From positions 1-6,895 of the forward strand of contig JAASTM010000121.1 in the NCBI GenBank assembly GCA_021767325.1: a stretch of 6,895 nucleotides of DNA, in the 5' to 3' direction. How positions within the stretch are numbered: position 1 is the stretch's first letter; each line of letters starts with the position of its first letter. This document shows, piece after piece, positions 1 to 6,482 of the stretch. Both the position numbers and the translations under genes were made by a program. This stretch comes from Spirochaetales bacterium (GTDB lineage Bacteria; Spirochaetota; Spirochaetia; DSM-16054; Sediminispirochaetaceae). Below the pieces are notes generated by a model. That model had not been told where the DNA came from, ran no database searches, and saw only the letters and a list, made by a program, of their open reading frames with translations.

Positions 1-1620
1 AATACTCTCTTGCTATTAGGCGATGAAGCTGTCGCCCAGGGGGCTTTGGATGCTGGGGTTTCCGGATTTTATGCCTACCCCGGAACCCCTTCTACTGAAA
101 TTATGGAATACGTACAGCACTCCACGCAAGCCGCCGAGAAGAATATTCATCGAACCTGGTCTGCAAACGAAAAAACCGCGGTCGAAGCCGCATTAGGTAT
201 GAGCTACGCCGGGAAACGAACCATGGCGATGATGAAACATGTCGGCTTAAACGTAGCCGCCGACCCGTTTATCAACTCCGGAATCACCGGGGCAAATGGA
301 GGCATCATTGTAACGGTGGCCGACGATCCGAGCATGCACAGCTCGCAAGACGAACAGGACAGCCGTGTACTGGCCGATTTTGCGATGGTGCCGGTACTCG
401 AGCCGAGTAATCAACAAGAAGCCTATCAGATGTGTTTTACCGGCTTTGAAATTTCTGAAAAATTCCAAACCCCGGTAGTACTGCGTTTAACCACCCGTAT
501 CGCCCACAGCCGTTCGGGTGTAACCCGCGGGGCTCCGCTCAAAGAGAACCAAATGAGCATGCCGGAAGACAAACGGCAGTTCGTACTGCTGCCGGCGATC
601 GCCCGCGGACGCTATAAATTGCTGCTCGAAAAGCAGCCATCACTGGAGGAGGCTGCCAACAATTCTCCGTACAACCACTACTACGAAGGCAGCAACAAAA
701 AAATGGGCATTATTGCCACGGGTATCGCCTTCAACTACGTAATGGAGAATTTTCAGGACCAGGAGTGTCCCTACCCGCTCTTAAAGCTTTCGCAATATCC
801 CATTCCTCGAAAGCATATTGAGCGAATGGTCGCCGAATGCGACGAGATTCTGGTGGTCGAAGAGGGCATGCCGGTGGTCGAAGAGAAACTGCGCGGACTG
901 CTGGACCGCGGCCCGGCCAAGGTCAAAGGGCGCATGACCGGCGAACTGCCCCGGGACGGCGAGCTCAATCCGAGCCTCGTACGCCAGGCTCTGGGTCTGG
1001 CTGCCCATCCGGCCTCCCCGGCCCCGGATGTAATCGCTGCGCGGCCCCCGGCTCTCTGCCCGGGCTGCAGCCACATCGACTCTTACAACGCAATCAATGA
1101 AGCCATAAAATCGGTATACGGTGACGGACACGTGTTTTCCGACATCGGCTGTTACACCCTGGGCGCGCTGCCGCCCTATGAGTCGATCAACAGCTGTGTG
1201 GATATGGGCGCATCGATTACCATGGCCAAAGGGGCCGCCGATGCGGGCCTCTACCCCAGTGCGGCGGTAATCGGAGATTCGACCTTTACCCACAGCGGTA
1301 TGACCGGTCTGCTGGATGCGGTAATCGAAAACACCAATATCATCGTGTTCATCCTGGACAACTCTACTACTGCAATGACCGGAGGGCAGAACAGTCACGC
1401 CACCGGCCGGCTGCAGAAGATCTGCGAAGGGCTGGGAGTGCATCCCGATCACATCCGCAGCATCATTCCGAAGCGAAACACCCACGATGAGTTCGTTCAA
1501 ATCATCAAAGATGAACTGGATTACGAGGGTGTGTCGGTTATTATCCCGAAGCGCGAATGCGTACAGACCCAACTGCGGCGCGCCAAGCTGAAAAAAGCAG
1601 AAGAACAGGGAGGCAAGTAA
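1..1620 (+). CDS. iorA: Indolepyruvate ferredoxin oxidoreductase, alpha subunit (5'-partial)
   Basis: Catalytic subunit of the thiamine-diphosphate enzyme that oxidatively decarboxylates aryl pyruvates (indolepyruvate, phenylpyruvate, hydroxyphenylpyruvate) to aryl-acetyl-CoA, passing electrons to ferredoxin in the cytoplasm. The frame is open from base 1, and the family N-terminus (start, then LLLGDEA-like) suggests only a few codons are missing; the TTG at 10 is probably internal. Numbering from the first codon in the window: YPGTPSTEI at 26-34 in the pyrimidine-binding domain; CPGCSH with Cys353 and Cys356, and Cys384 in DIGCYTLG, both family signatures; Gly425-Asp426 and Asn454 in LDNSTTAMTGGQ, the Mg-ThDP binding motif. 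The protein ends in a basic tail (AKLKKAEEQGGK) with no CxxCxxC clusters, so the C-terminal 2x[4Fe-4S] ferredoxin domain of archaeal IorA is absent. Local GC jumps near 840. The stop codon overlaps the iorB start by one base. Family assignment is confident; exact substrate is inferred. Confidence 0.93.
   Translation, partial: NTLLLLGDEAVAQGALDAGVSGFYAYPGTPSTEIMEYVQHSTQAAEKNIHRTWSANEKTAVEAALGMSYAGKRTMAMMKHVGLNVAADPFINSGITGANGGIIVTVADDPSMHSSQDEQDSRVLADFAMVPVLEPSNQQEAYQMCFTGFEISEKFQTPVVLRLTTRIAHSRSGVTRGAPLKENQMSMPEDKRQFVLLPAIARGRYKLLLEKQPSLEEAANNSPYNHYYEGSNKKMGIIATGIAFNYVMENFQDQECPYPLLKLSQYPIPRKHIERMVAECDEILVVEEGMPVVEEKLRGLLDRGPAKVKGRMTGELPRDGELNPSLVRQALGLAAHPASPAPDVIAARPPALCPGCSHIDSYNAINEAIKSVYGDGHVFSDIGCYTLGALPPYESINSCVDMGASITMAKGAADAGLYPSAAVIGDSTFTHSGMTGLLDAVIENTNIIVFILDNSTTAMTGGQNSHATGRLQKICEGLGVHPDHIRSIIPKRNTHDEFVQIIKDELDYEGVSVIIPKRECVQTQLRRAKLKKAEEQGGK
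852..885 (+). repeat. In-frame direct repeat of a 13-mer inside iorA
   Basis: GGTGGTCGAAGAG occurs at 852-864 and again at 873-885, exactly 21 bases (seven codons) apart, and encodes a repeated VVEE (peptide VVEEGMPVVEE). The first VVEE matches the acidic strand typical of this region in IorA. Identical codon use in both copies could reflect a small duplication or chance with shared codon preference. No mobile-element features are attached. Confidence 0.4.
1607..1613 (+). promoter_or_regulatory. Ribosome binding site that fixes the iorB start
   Basis: AGGGAGG lies six bases before the ATG at 1620, inside the last codons of iorA. It decides the iorB start: the in-frame ATG at 1557 has no such site, lies deep within iorA and would add residues before the conserved N-terminal GVGGQG strand. 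The TAATG arrangement indicates translational coupling of the two subunits. Confidence 0.8.
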
Positions 1621-2207
1621 TGAAACTCGATATAATTCTGGCCGGCGTCGGGGGTCAGGGCATCCTCTCGATCGCAACCGTCATCGGATACGCAGCTGTG
1701 CAGTCGGGGCTGAGCCTGAAACAGGCCGAGGTTCACGGCATGAGCCAGCGCGGCGGCGATGTGCAGTCGCACCTGCGCATCTCGGACAAGACTATCTACA
1801 GCGATTTGGTCCCGAAGGGAGCCGCTGACATTATTCTTTCGGTCGAACCGATGGAGAGCTTGCGCTATCTGCCCTATCTCTCTACCGATGGATGGCTGGT
1901 AACCAACACGACTCCGTTTAAAAATATTCCCAACTATCCGGAGGTGGAGAAAATCCTGAAAGAGGTGAACAAGGTTCCGCAGCACGTAGCCATTGATGCC
2001 GACGGTATGGCCAAGGACCTGAAGAACAGCCGCGGCATGAATATGGTGATGGCCGGAGCGGCTTCCCTGTTCATGGAGATCGACTTCGAGAAGCTGAAAG
2101 AGGGAATCCGATACATTTTCGGACGGAAGGGCCAGGAGGTGGTCGATTTGAACATCGCCACCCTGGAGGCCGGCCGCAAATTCGCCGAAGAGAACCGTTC
2201 ATCTTAA
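1620..2207 (+). CDS. iorB: Indolepyruvate ferredoxin oxidoreductase, beta subunit
   Basis: The 195-residue gamma-domain-type subunit pairs with IorA; in the 2-oxoacid:ferredoxin oxidoreductase family this domain helps bind CoA and completes the active site. Visible hallmarks are the N-terminal strand-loop GVGGQGI at residues 9-15, HGMSQRGGDVQSHLRI at 39-54 (the QRGG signature of the family), and SVEPMESLRY at 74-83. Length is normal for IorB (about 190-200). The start at 1620 is chosen by the AGGGAGG site and by the motif falling near the N-terminus as in relatives. It overlaps iorA by one base and is followed after 21 bases by the acyl-CoA ligase gene. No cysteine-rich or ferredoxin segment is present, so neither subunit carries the extra [4Fe-4S] clusters. 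The subunit identity is very secure; aryl-pyruvate specificity rests on family and neighbours. Confidence 0.93.
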   Translation: MKLDIILAGVGGQGILSIATVIGYAAVQSGLSLKQAEVHGMSQRGGDVQSHLRISDKTIYSDLVPKGAADIILSVEPMESLRYLPYLSTDGWLVTNTTPFKNIPNYPEVEKILKEVNKVPQHVAIDADGMAKDLKNSRGMNMVMAGAASLFMEIDFEKLKEGIRYIFGRKGQEVVDLNIATLEAGRKFAEENRSS

Positions 2208-2228
2208 CCACTGACCGGAGGTATACCA

Positions 2229-4292
2229 ATGGTTGTACAAGAACTCATTAGACCGGCCTCGATTGCGGTTGTAGGCGCCTCGAATAACAGCCAGAAACCC
2301 GGCGGTAAGGTCGTCGAAAACCTGCTTGCCGGGAATTTCGGAGGGCCGGTGTACCCGGTGAATCCGAAGGAGTCGGAAGTCCAGGGGCTGAAGGCCTACC
2401 CTGCGGTCGGCGATCTGCCGAAGGTAGAGCTGGCCGTTCTGGCGATCCCGGCCAAGCTCTGCACCGAAACAGTCCGCATTCTGGCCGAAGAGAAAGGCAC
2501 CAAGGCCTTCATCATCCTCTCGGCCGGTTTCAGCGAAGAGAGCGAGGCCGGTGCCGAGATCGAACATGAAGTAGTAAAAATAATCGAGGAGAACGGCGGC
2601 AGTCTGATCGGCCCCAACTGTATCGGAGTCCTGACGCCGACCTACAACGGGGTATTCACCACCCCCATCCCGAAACTCGACCCGCAGGGCTGCGACTTCA
2701 TCTCCGGTTCAGGGGCGACGGCGGTGTTTATCATGGAAGCCGGAATTCCGAAGGGCCTGACCTTTTCGCAGGTTTTTTCGGTCGGAAACAGCGCCCAGAT
2801 CGGGGTGGAGGAGGTTCTGCAGTATCTGGACGAAACCTTCGACCCTGAAAAGAGCTCCAAGGTAAAGCTGCTGTACATCGAGAGCATCAACAAACCGCAG
2901 AAACTGCTGAAACACGCAAAATCACTCATCCGCAAGGGCTGCCGTATCGCTGCCGTGAAGGCCGGATCATCTTCGGCCGGTAGCCGGGCGGCCAGCTCGC
3001 ACACCGGCGCACTGGCCAGCTCCGACACGGCTGTAGACGCCCTGTTCCGTAAAGCCGGGATAGTCCGCTGTTACGGCCGCGACGAGCTGACCACGGTGGC
3101 TTCGGTGTTCATGCACCCGCCCCTGCCGGGAAAACGGATTGCCGTGATTACCCACGCCGGCGGACCGGCGGTCATGCTGACCGATGCACTCTCGCACGGC
3201 GGACTCGAGGTTCCGCCCATCGAGGGTCCGGCGGCCGAAGAGCTGAAGGAGAAACTCTTCCCCGGAAGCTCGACCGCCAACCCCATCGACTTCCTGGCCA
3301 CGGGAACCGCCGAGCAGTTGGGAGACATTATCGACTACTGCGACAGCCGTTTCGACAACATCGATGCGATGGTAGTGATCTTCGGCAGCCCCGGGCTGTT
3401 CGAAGTCTATGATGTGTACGAGGTGTTGCACCGGAAAATGCACAGCTGTAAGAAACCGATCTATCCGGTGCTGCCGTCCATCATCAATGTGAAAAACGAG
3501 ATCGAAGACTTCCTTTCAAAGGGTAATATCAACTTTCCCGATGAAGTCGAACTGGGCCGGGCGCTGAGCCGGGTGTACGCAACCCCGGTAGTGGAAGCCG
3601 CCCCGCCCGAGCCGCCGGAAATCGACCGGCAGGCCATCCGTGAGGTTATTGCCGCCGCCGCAGACGGCTACCTGGAACCGGAAGCTGTGCAGCAGCTGCT
3701 GGATGCGGCCGGAATACCCCGGGCCGGCGAACGGGTCGCCACAACTGCCGACCAGGCCGCCGATGCGGCCGCCGCCCTCGGTTACCCGGTAGTAATGAAG
3801 GTAGTCGGACCGGTCCATAAATCAGATGTCGGCGGCGTGGTGGTCAATGTTGCCACCGAGGAGAGGGTCCGCGGCGAGTTCGAGCGGCTGATGAAAATAG
3901 AAGCGACCACCGGTGTCCTGCTGCAGCCAATGCTCAGCGGGCTGGAACTGTTTGCCGGTGTAAAATCCGAACCCGGATTCGGGCACCTGGTGCTCTGCGG
4001 GCTCGGCGGCATCTTCGTAGAGGTGCTGAAGGATGTACAGAGCGGGCTTACTCCGCTCAGCCAGGAGGAGGCTTTGACGATGATTCGCGGCCTCAAGGGG
4101 TACAAAATGATCGAGGGCACCCGCGGTCAGGAAGGCATCGACGAATACCTGTTCGCCGACATTCTCATCCGTCTGGGAGCTCTGGTCGAAACGGCACCCG
4201 AAATTTCGGAGCTCGATCTGAACCCGCTGCTCGGTAGTCCGGACTTTGTAAGTGCGGTAGACGCCCGCATTCGAGTAGACAAGGAGAATTAA
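2229..4292 (+). CDS. Acetate--CoA ligase (ADP-forming), fused alpha-beta subunits
   Basis: Converts acyl-CoA + ADP + Pi to free acid + ATP, the substrate-level phosphorylation step of fermenters (ACD family, NDP-forming acyl-CoA synthetase superfamily). Domain order in the 687-residue protein: CoA-binding Rossmann domain (about 5-125, VVGAS at 14-18, GPNCIG at 128-133); succinyl-CoA-synthetase-like domain (about 150-290) with GSGA at 160-163 and the phosphohistidine candidate His258 in SSHTGAL; a second such domain (about 300-450, HAGGPAVMLTD at 309-319); a proline-rich linker (AAPPEPPE, 457-464); and an ATP-grasp beta domain (about 465-687) with VHKSDVGGV (His530, the second phosphate-relay histidine), GLGGIFVEVLKD (591-602) and ELDLNPLL (661-668). 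Full length for fused ACDs; not split as in Pyrococcus. The GGAGGT site at 2217-2222 supports the ATG at 2229. Context suggests aryl-acetyl-CoA as substrate, but acetyl-, branched-chain or mixed acyl-CoAs are possible. The symbol is left blank because naming of fused ACDs varies. Confidence 0.93.
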   Translation: MVVQELIRPASIAVVGASNNSQKPGGKVVENLLAGNFGGPVYPVNPKESEVQGLKAYPAVGDLPKVELAVLAIPAKLCTETVRILAEEKGTKAFIILSAGFSEESEAGAEIEHEVVKIIEENGGSLIGPNCIGVLTPTYNGVFTTPIPKLDPQGCDFISGSGATAVFIMEAGIPKGLTFSQVFSVGNSAQIGVEEVLQYLDETFDPEKSSKVKLLYIESINKPQKLLKHAKSLIRKGCRIAAVKAGSSSAGSRAASSHTGALASSDTAVDALFRKAGIVRCYGRDELTTVASVFMHPPLPGKRIAVITHAGGPAVMLTDALSHGGLEVPPIEGPAAEELKEKLFPGSSTANPIDFLATGTAEQLGDIIDYCDSRFDNIDAMVVIFGSPGLFEVYDVYEVLHRKMHSCKKPIYPVLPSIINVKNEIEDFLSKGNINFPDEVELGRALSRVYATPVVEAAPPEPPEIDRQAIREVIAAAADGYLEPEAVQQLLDAAGIPRAGERVATTADQAADAAAALGYPVVMKVVGPVHKSDVGGVVVNVATEERVRGEFERLMKIEATTGVLLQPMLSGLELFAGVKSEPGFGHLVLCGLGGIFVEVLKDVQSGLTPLSQEEALTMIRGLKGYKMIEGTRGQEGIDEYLFADILIRLGALVETAPEISELDLNPLLGSPDFVSAVDARIRVDKEN

Positions 4293-4293
4293 T

Positions 4294-5634
4294 ATGGTGA
4301 ATAAAAAAAGAGAAAATACCCCGATCGATGCAGAGGTTGTACGCCAGAAAATCGAGGAGAGCGATATTCAGGATATGGGCAGAGCCGGTATCCGTGAGCT
4401 GGTCAAGCTGGTCTACGAAATTGAAGGGGTGACCGGCGATAAGTACATCCGTATGGAGATGGGAGTTCCCGGTCTGCCGGCCCCAGAAGTGGGCATTCAG
4501 GCTCAGATCGAGGCCCTGCGCAGCGGGGTTGCCTCGAAATACTCAATGATCGACGGCCTCCCCGAGCTAAAGCAAGAAGCCTCCCGCTTTGCCAAACTGT
4601 TTCTCAACATCGATATCAACCCCAATTCCTGCCTGCCGACGGTCGGCTCGATGCAGGGCGGCTTTGCCACCTTTCTGGTAGCAAACCGCAACAATCACAA
4701 CCGGAAGGGAACCCTGTTCATCGACCCCGGCTTCCCGGTACAGAAACAACAGTGTAAAGTGCTGGGCCACGAATACGAGAGTTTCGATGTATACAATTAC
4801 CGCGGGGAAAAGCTGCGGGACAAGCTGGAGTCGTATCTGCAGACCGGCGAGATATCCTCGATCATGTACTCGAACCCGAATAATCCCACCTGGATCTGCT
4901 TTACCGATCAGGAGCTGCAGATTATCGGCGAGTTGTCACAGAAATATGATGTAACGGTAATCGAAGATCTGGCCTATTTTGCAATGGATTTCCGGCACGA
5001 CTACTCCCGCCCGGGAAAACCGCCCTACCAGCCGACTGTTGCCCATTACACTGACAACTACGTGCTGCTGCTGTCGACATCCAAGGCCTTCAGTTACGCC
5101 GGGGAAAGGCTGGGAATGATTCTGGTTTCCGATGCCCTGTTCAACCGCCGCTATCCGGATTTGAAGCGCTATTATCCCACCGACCTGTTCGGTCACTCGC
5201 TGATCTACGGAGCACTCTACACCCTGACCGCCGGTACCAGCCACTCGGCCCAGTACGCGGTAGCTGCAATGCTGAAGGCGGTGAACGACGGCGAATACAA
5301 CTTTGTTGAGAATGTGAAAGAGTACGGCACCCGGGCACGCATCATGAAGCACCACCTGGTGGAGAACGGCTTTGACATCGTATATGACCACGATGAGGAC
5401 AAACCCATCGCCGACGGGTTCTATTTCACCTTTTCGTACCCGGGTTTTTCCGGAAGCGAACTGGTGGAGGAGCTGCTGTACTACGGAATCAGCGCCATCA
5501 GTCTGGAGATCACCGGCAGTGAGCACACTGAAGGGCTGCGGGCCTGCGTATCACAGTTCAGTCTCGATCAGGAGGAAGATCTGAAGGCCAGACTGAAGCA
5601 GTTCCATGCCGACCACCCGGTCGAAAGCGAATAA
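4294..5634 (+). CDS. Class I/II PLP-dependent aminotransferase, probably aromatic amino acid
   Basis: Fold-type I aminotransferase, cytoplasmic. In this operon it most likely removes the amino group from Trp, Phe or Tyr to give the 2-oxoacid used by IorAB. Visible in 446 residues: VGSMQGG (117-123) for PLP phosphate contact; NPNNPT (194-199); IEDLAYF (223-229) with Asp225 facing the pyridine nitrogen and Tyr228; STSKAFSYAGERLGM (261-275) with Schiff-base Lys264 and Arg272; and Arg416 in GLRACVS, the position that binds the substrate carboxylate. After NPNNPT a Trp (200) stands where most relatives have Gly. The N-terminal ~45 residues are hydrophilic and predicted helical, longer than in typical AspAT. 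AAGGAG at 4281-4286 is seven bases before the ATG, and one base separates it from the ligase stop. It is the last gene of the operon and is followed by a hairpin terminator. Aminotransferase function is secure; substrate is inferred from neighbours. Confidence 0.9.
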   Translation: MVNKKRENTPIDAEVVRQKIEESDIQDMGRAGIRELVKLVYEIEGVTGDKYIRMEMGVPGLPAPEVGIQAQIEALRSGVASKYSMIDGLPELKQEASRFAKLFLNIDINPNSCLPTVGSMQGGFATFLVANRNNHNRKGTLFIDPGFPVQKQQCKVLGHEYESFDVYNYRGEKLRDKLESYLQTGEISSIMYSNPNNPTWICFTDQELQIIGELSQKYDVTVIEDLAYFAMDFRHDYSRPGKPPYQPTVAHYTDNYVLLLSTSKAFSYAGERLGMILVSDALFNRRYPDLKRYYPTDLFGHSLIYGALYTLTAGTSHSAQYAVAAMLKAVNDGEYNFVENVKEYGTRARIMKHHLVENGFDIVYDHDEDKPIADGFYFTFSYPGFSGSELVEELLYYGISAISLEITGSEHTEGLRACVSQFSLDQEEDLKARLKQFHADHPVESE

Positions 5635-5637
5635 GTC

Positions 5638-5667
5638 GGCCGCATAAGGCCGCATAAGGCCACATAA
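5638..5667. repeat. Three tandem 10-bp repeats after the operon
   Basis: GGCCGCATAA at 5638-5647 and 5648-5657, then GGCCACATAA at 5658-5667 with one change. The array starts three bases after the aminotransferase stop. Each unit begins with the palindrome GGCC, so neighbouring copies can form weak 4-bp hairpins. Each ends in TAA; because the period is 10, TAA falls in all three + strand frames. Function is unknown; it may be simple slippage. Confidence 0.75.
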
Positions 5668-5690
5668 AGGCAGGTATTACACCTTTCCGG

Positions 5691-5730
5691 CGCAGCCGCC
5701 CCGCATCAGCGGTCAGCGGCTGCGTTCTTT
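5691..5730 (+). terminator. Rho-independent-type terminator of the ior operon
   Basis: CGCAGCCGC (5691-5699) pairs perfectly over 9 bp with GCGGCTGCG (5716-5724). An inner stem CCGC/GCGG (5701-5704 with 5709-5712) closes on ATCA. The stem is followed by TTCTTTATAT, a moderately T-rich tail. The orientation fits ending the + strand operon. On the - strand the hairpin is not followed by a T-run, so it would be a poor terminator for rph; a weak AAAGG/CCTTT stem (5666-5670 with 5682-5686) is the only other candidate there. The rph stop codon (5729-5731) sits in the T-rich tail, so the two transcripts converge closely. Confidence 0.7.
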
Positions 5731-6415
5731 ATATACCCAGCGAACGCTTCTGCTGCTTCCAGATCTCGGCAATACCGTCATCGGCGGCATCCAGGAGCCG
5801 GTTCAACTGCTCCCTTCCGAAGGTGCCTTTCTCGCCGGTTCCCTGCACTTCCACCAGCCTATCATCCAGTTTGACCACGTTCATATCGACTTCGGCCCGG
5901 GAATCGTGCCAATAGTCGAGGTCGCAGACTATCTGTCCGTCAACTATACCCACGCTTACCGCCGCCATCTGTCCCCGCAGATAATGCTCCGGTCCCGGCA
6001 CCCCCTGTTGTTCGGCCAAGACCCGCAGGGCGTCATACAGGGCCACCCAGCCCCCGGAGATAGCAGCGGTTCGGGTGCCGCCATCGGCTTGGATTACATC
6101 GCAATCTATCAGGATCGAAACCGGTCCCAGCTTCTCCATATCAACCGCCGCCCGCAGGCTGCGGCCGATGAGCCGCTGTATTTCTGTGCTGCGGCCGTCC
6201 CGCTTCAGCAGTTCGCGCCGCTTACGCCCGCCGCCGGTACTCCCGGGCAGCATGGCATATTCGGCGGTTATCCAGCCGGATCCGCTCTCCTCCAGAAAAC
6301 GCGGTACACTCTCTTCGATTGTAGCCGTGCAGATAACCTTGGTATCTCCGAAGGATGCCAGACAGGACCCCGCCGGATGCATAAGATAGTTTCGAATAAA
6401 CTCAACCGATCGCAT
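5729..6415 (-). CDS. rph: Ribonuclease PH, with short N-terminus
   Basis: Phosphate-dependent 3'-5' exoribonuclease that trims the 3' ends of tRNA precursors in the cytoplasm, normally as a hexameric ring. The 228-residue protein shows [11 protein letters not shown] (21-31), [11 protein letters not shown] (47-57), the RNA-contacting basic stretch [16 protein letters not shown] (73-88), [15 protein letters not shown] (103-117) with the phosphate-binding GTRTA, and catalytic-site acids Asp171 and Asp177 in [11 protein letters not shown], then [11 protein letters not shown] (189-199). It begins at the equivalent of LRPI in typical RNase PH and lacks the preceding ten or so residues with the R-x-D-G-R motif. 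The start is fixed: an in-frame TGA lies at 6434-6436 and AAGGAG sits five bases before the ATG, with no alternative start between. No frame upstream encodes the missing motif. The gene is convergent with the operon and divergent from the following gene. Identity secure; full activity without the N-terminal segment is uncertain. Confidence 0.93.
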   Translation of the reverse strand: MRSVEFIRNYLMHPAGSCLASFGDTKVICTATIEESVPRFLEESGSGWITAEYAMLPGSTGGGRKRRELLKRDGRSTEIQRLIGRSLRAAVDMEKLGPVSILIDCDVIQADGGTRTAAISGGWVALYDALRVLAEQQGVPGPEHYLRGQMAAVSVGIVDGQIVCDLDYWHDSRAEVDMNVVKLDDRLVEVQGTGEKGTFGREQLNRLLDAADDGIAEIWKQQKRSLGI

Positions 6416-6420
6416 AGATT

Positions 6421-6426
6421 CTCCTT
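6421..6426 (-). promoter_or_regulatory. Ribosome binding site that fixes the rph start
   Basis: On the - strand AAGGAG precedes the ATG (6415-6413) by five bases. With the in-frame stop just upstream at 6434-6436, it shows that the short N-terminus of RNase PH is genuine and not a wrongly chosen start. Confidence 0.8.
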
Positions 6427-6435
6427 GTACCTCTC

Positions 6436-6463
6436 ACTGTATGCTGTGGAAATATGATTTCAA
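6436..6463 (-). promoter_or_regulatory. Candidate rph promoter
   Basis: On the - strand TTGAAA (complement of 6458-6463, five of six matches to the sigma-70 -35 consensus) and TACAGT (complement of 6436-6441, four of six to the -10) are separated by 16 bases. This would start transcription about 14 bases before the rph ATG, leaving room for the ribosome binding site. Found by eye only. Confidence 0.4.
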
Positions 6464-6475
6464 GTGCATTATGAT
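6447..6475 (+). promoter_or_regulatory. Candidate promoter for the receiver-like gene
   Basis: TGGAAA (6447-6452) and TATGAT (6470-6475, five of six to TATAAT) are 17 bases apart. Transcription would start close to 6482, right at the ATG used here, so either the message is leaderless or the promoter lies elsewhere. It overlaps the rph promoter candidate on the opposite strand. Confidence 0.25.
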
Positions 6476-6482
6476 AGCACTC

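Noticed and set aside
10..12. TTG as the iorA start codon
   Set aside because: The frame is open back to base 1, there is no room to see a ribosome binding site, and relatives begin a few residues before this point; the gene is treated as 5'-partial.
1557..1619. Upstream in-frame ATG (1557) for iorB
   Set aside because: It would add 21 residues (MRTDPTAARQ...) from within iorA coding sequence ahead of the conserved N-terminal strand, while 1620 has a good AGGGAGG site.
781..1677. Long open frame on the - strand (298 codons) opposite iorA and the iorB start
   Set aside because: It lies wholly opposite genes with clear family motifs, shows no recognisable domain, and its openness follows from the GC-rich codon pattern of iorA.
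2642..3443. Several - strand open frames opposite the ligase gene
   Set aside because: Short, motif-free shadows of a strongly conserved gene on the + strand.
5635..5728. Small ORF, sRNA or CRISPR-like array in the convergent gap
   Set aside because: The 10-bp units have no spacers and stops fall in every frame; only a terminator hairpin and a short tandem repeat can be supported.
5906..6457. Open frame on the + strand (183 codons) opposite rph
   Set aside because: It mirrors the codons of rph, has no recognisable motif or ribosome binding site, and extends only to the divergent promoter region.
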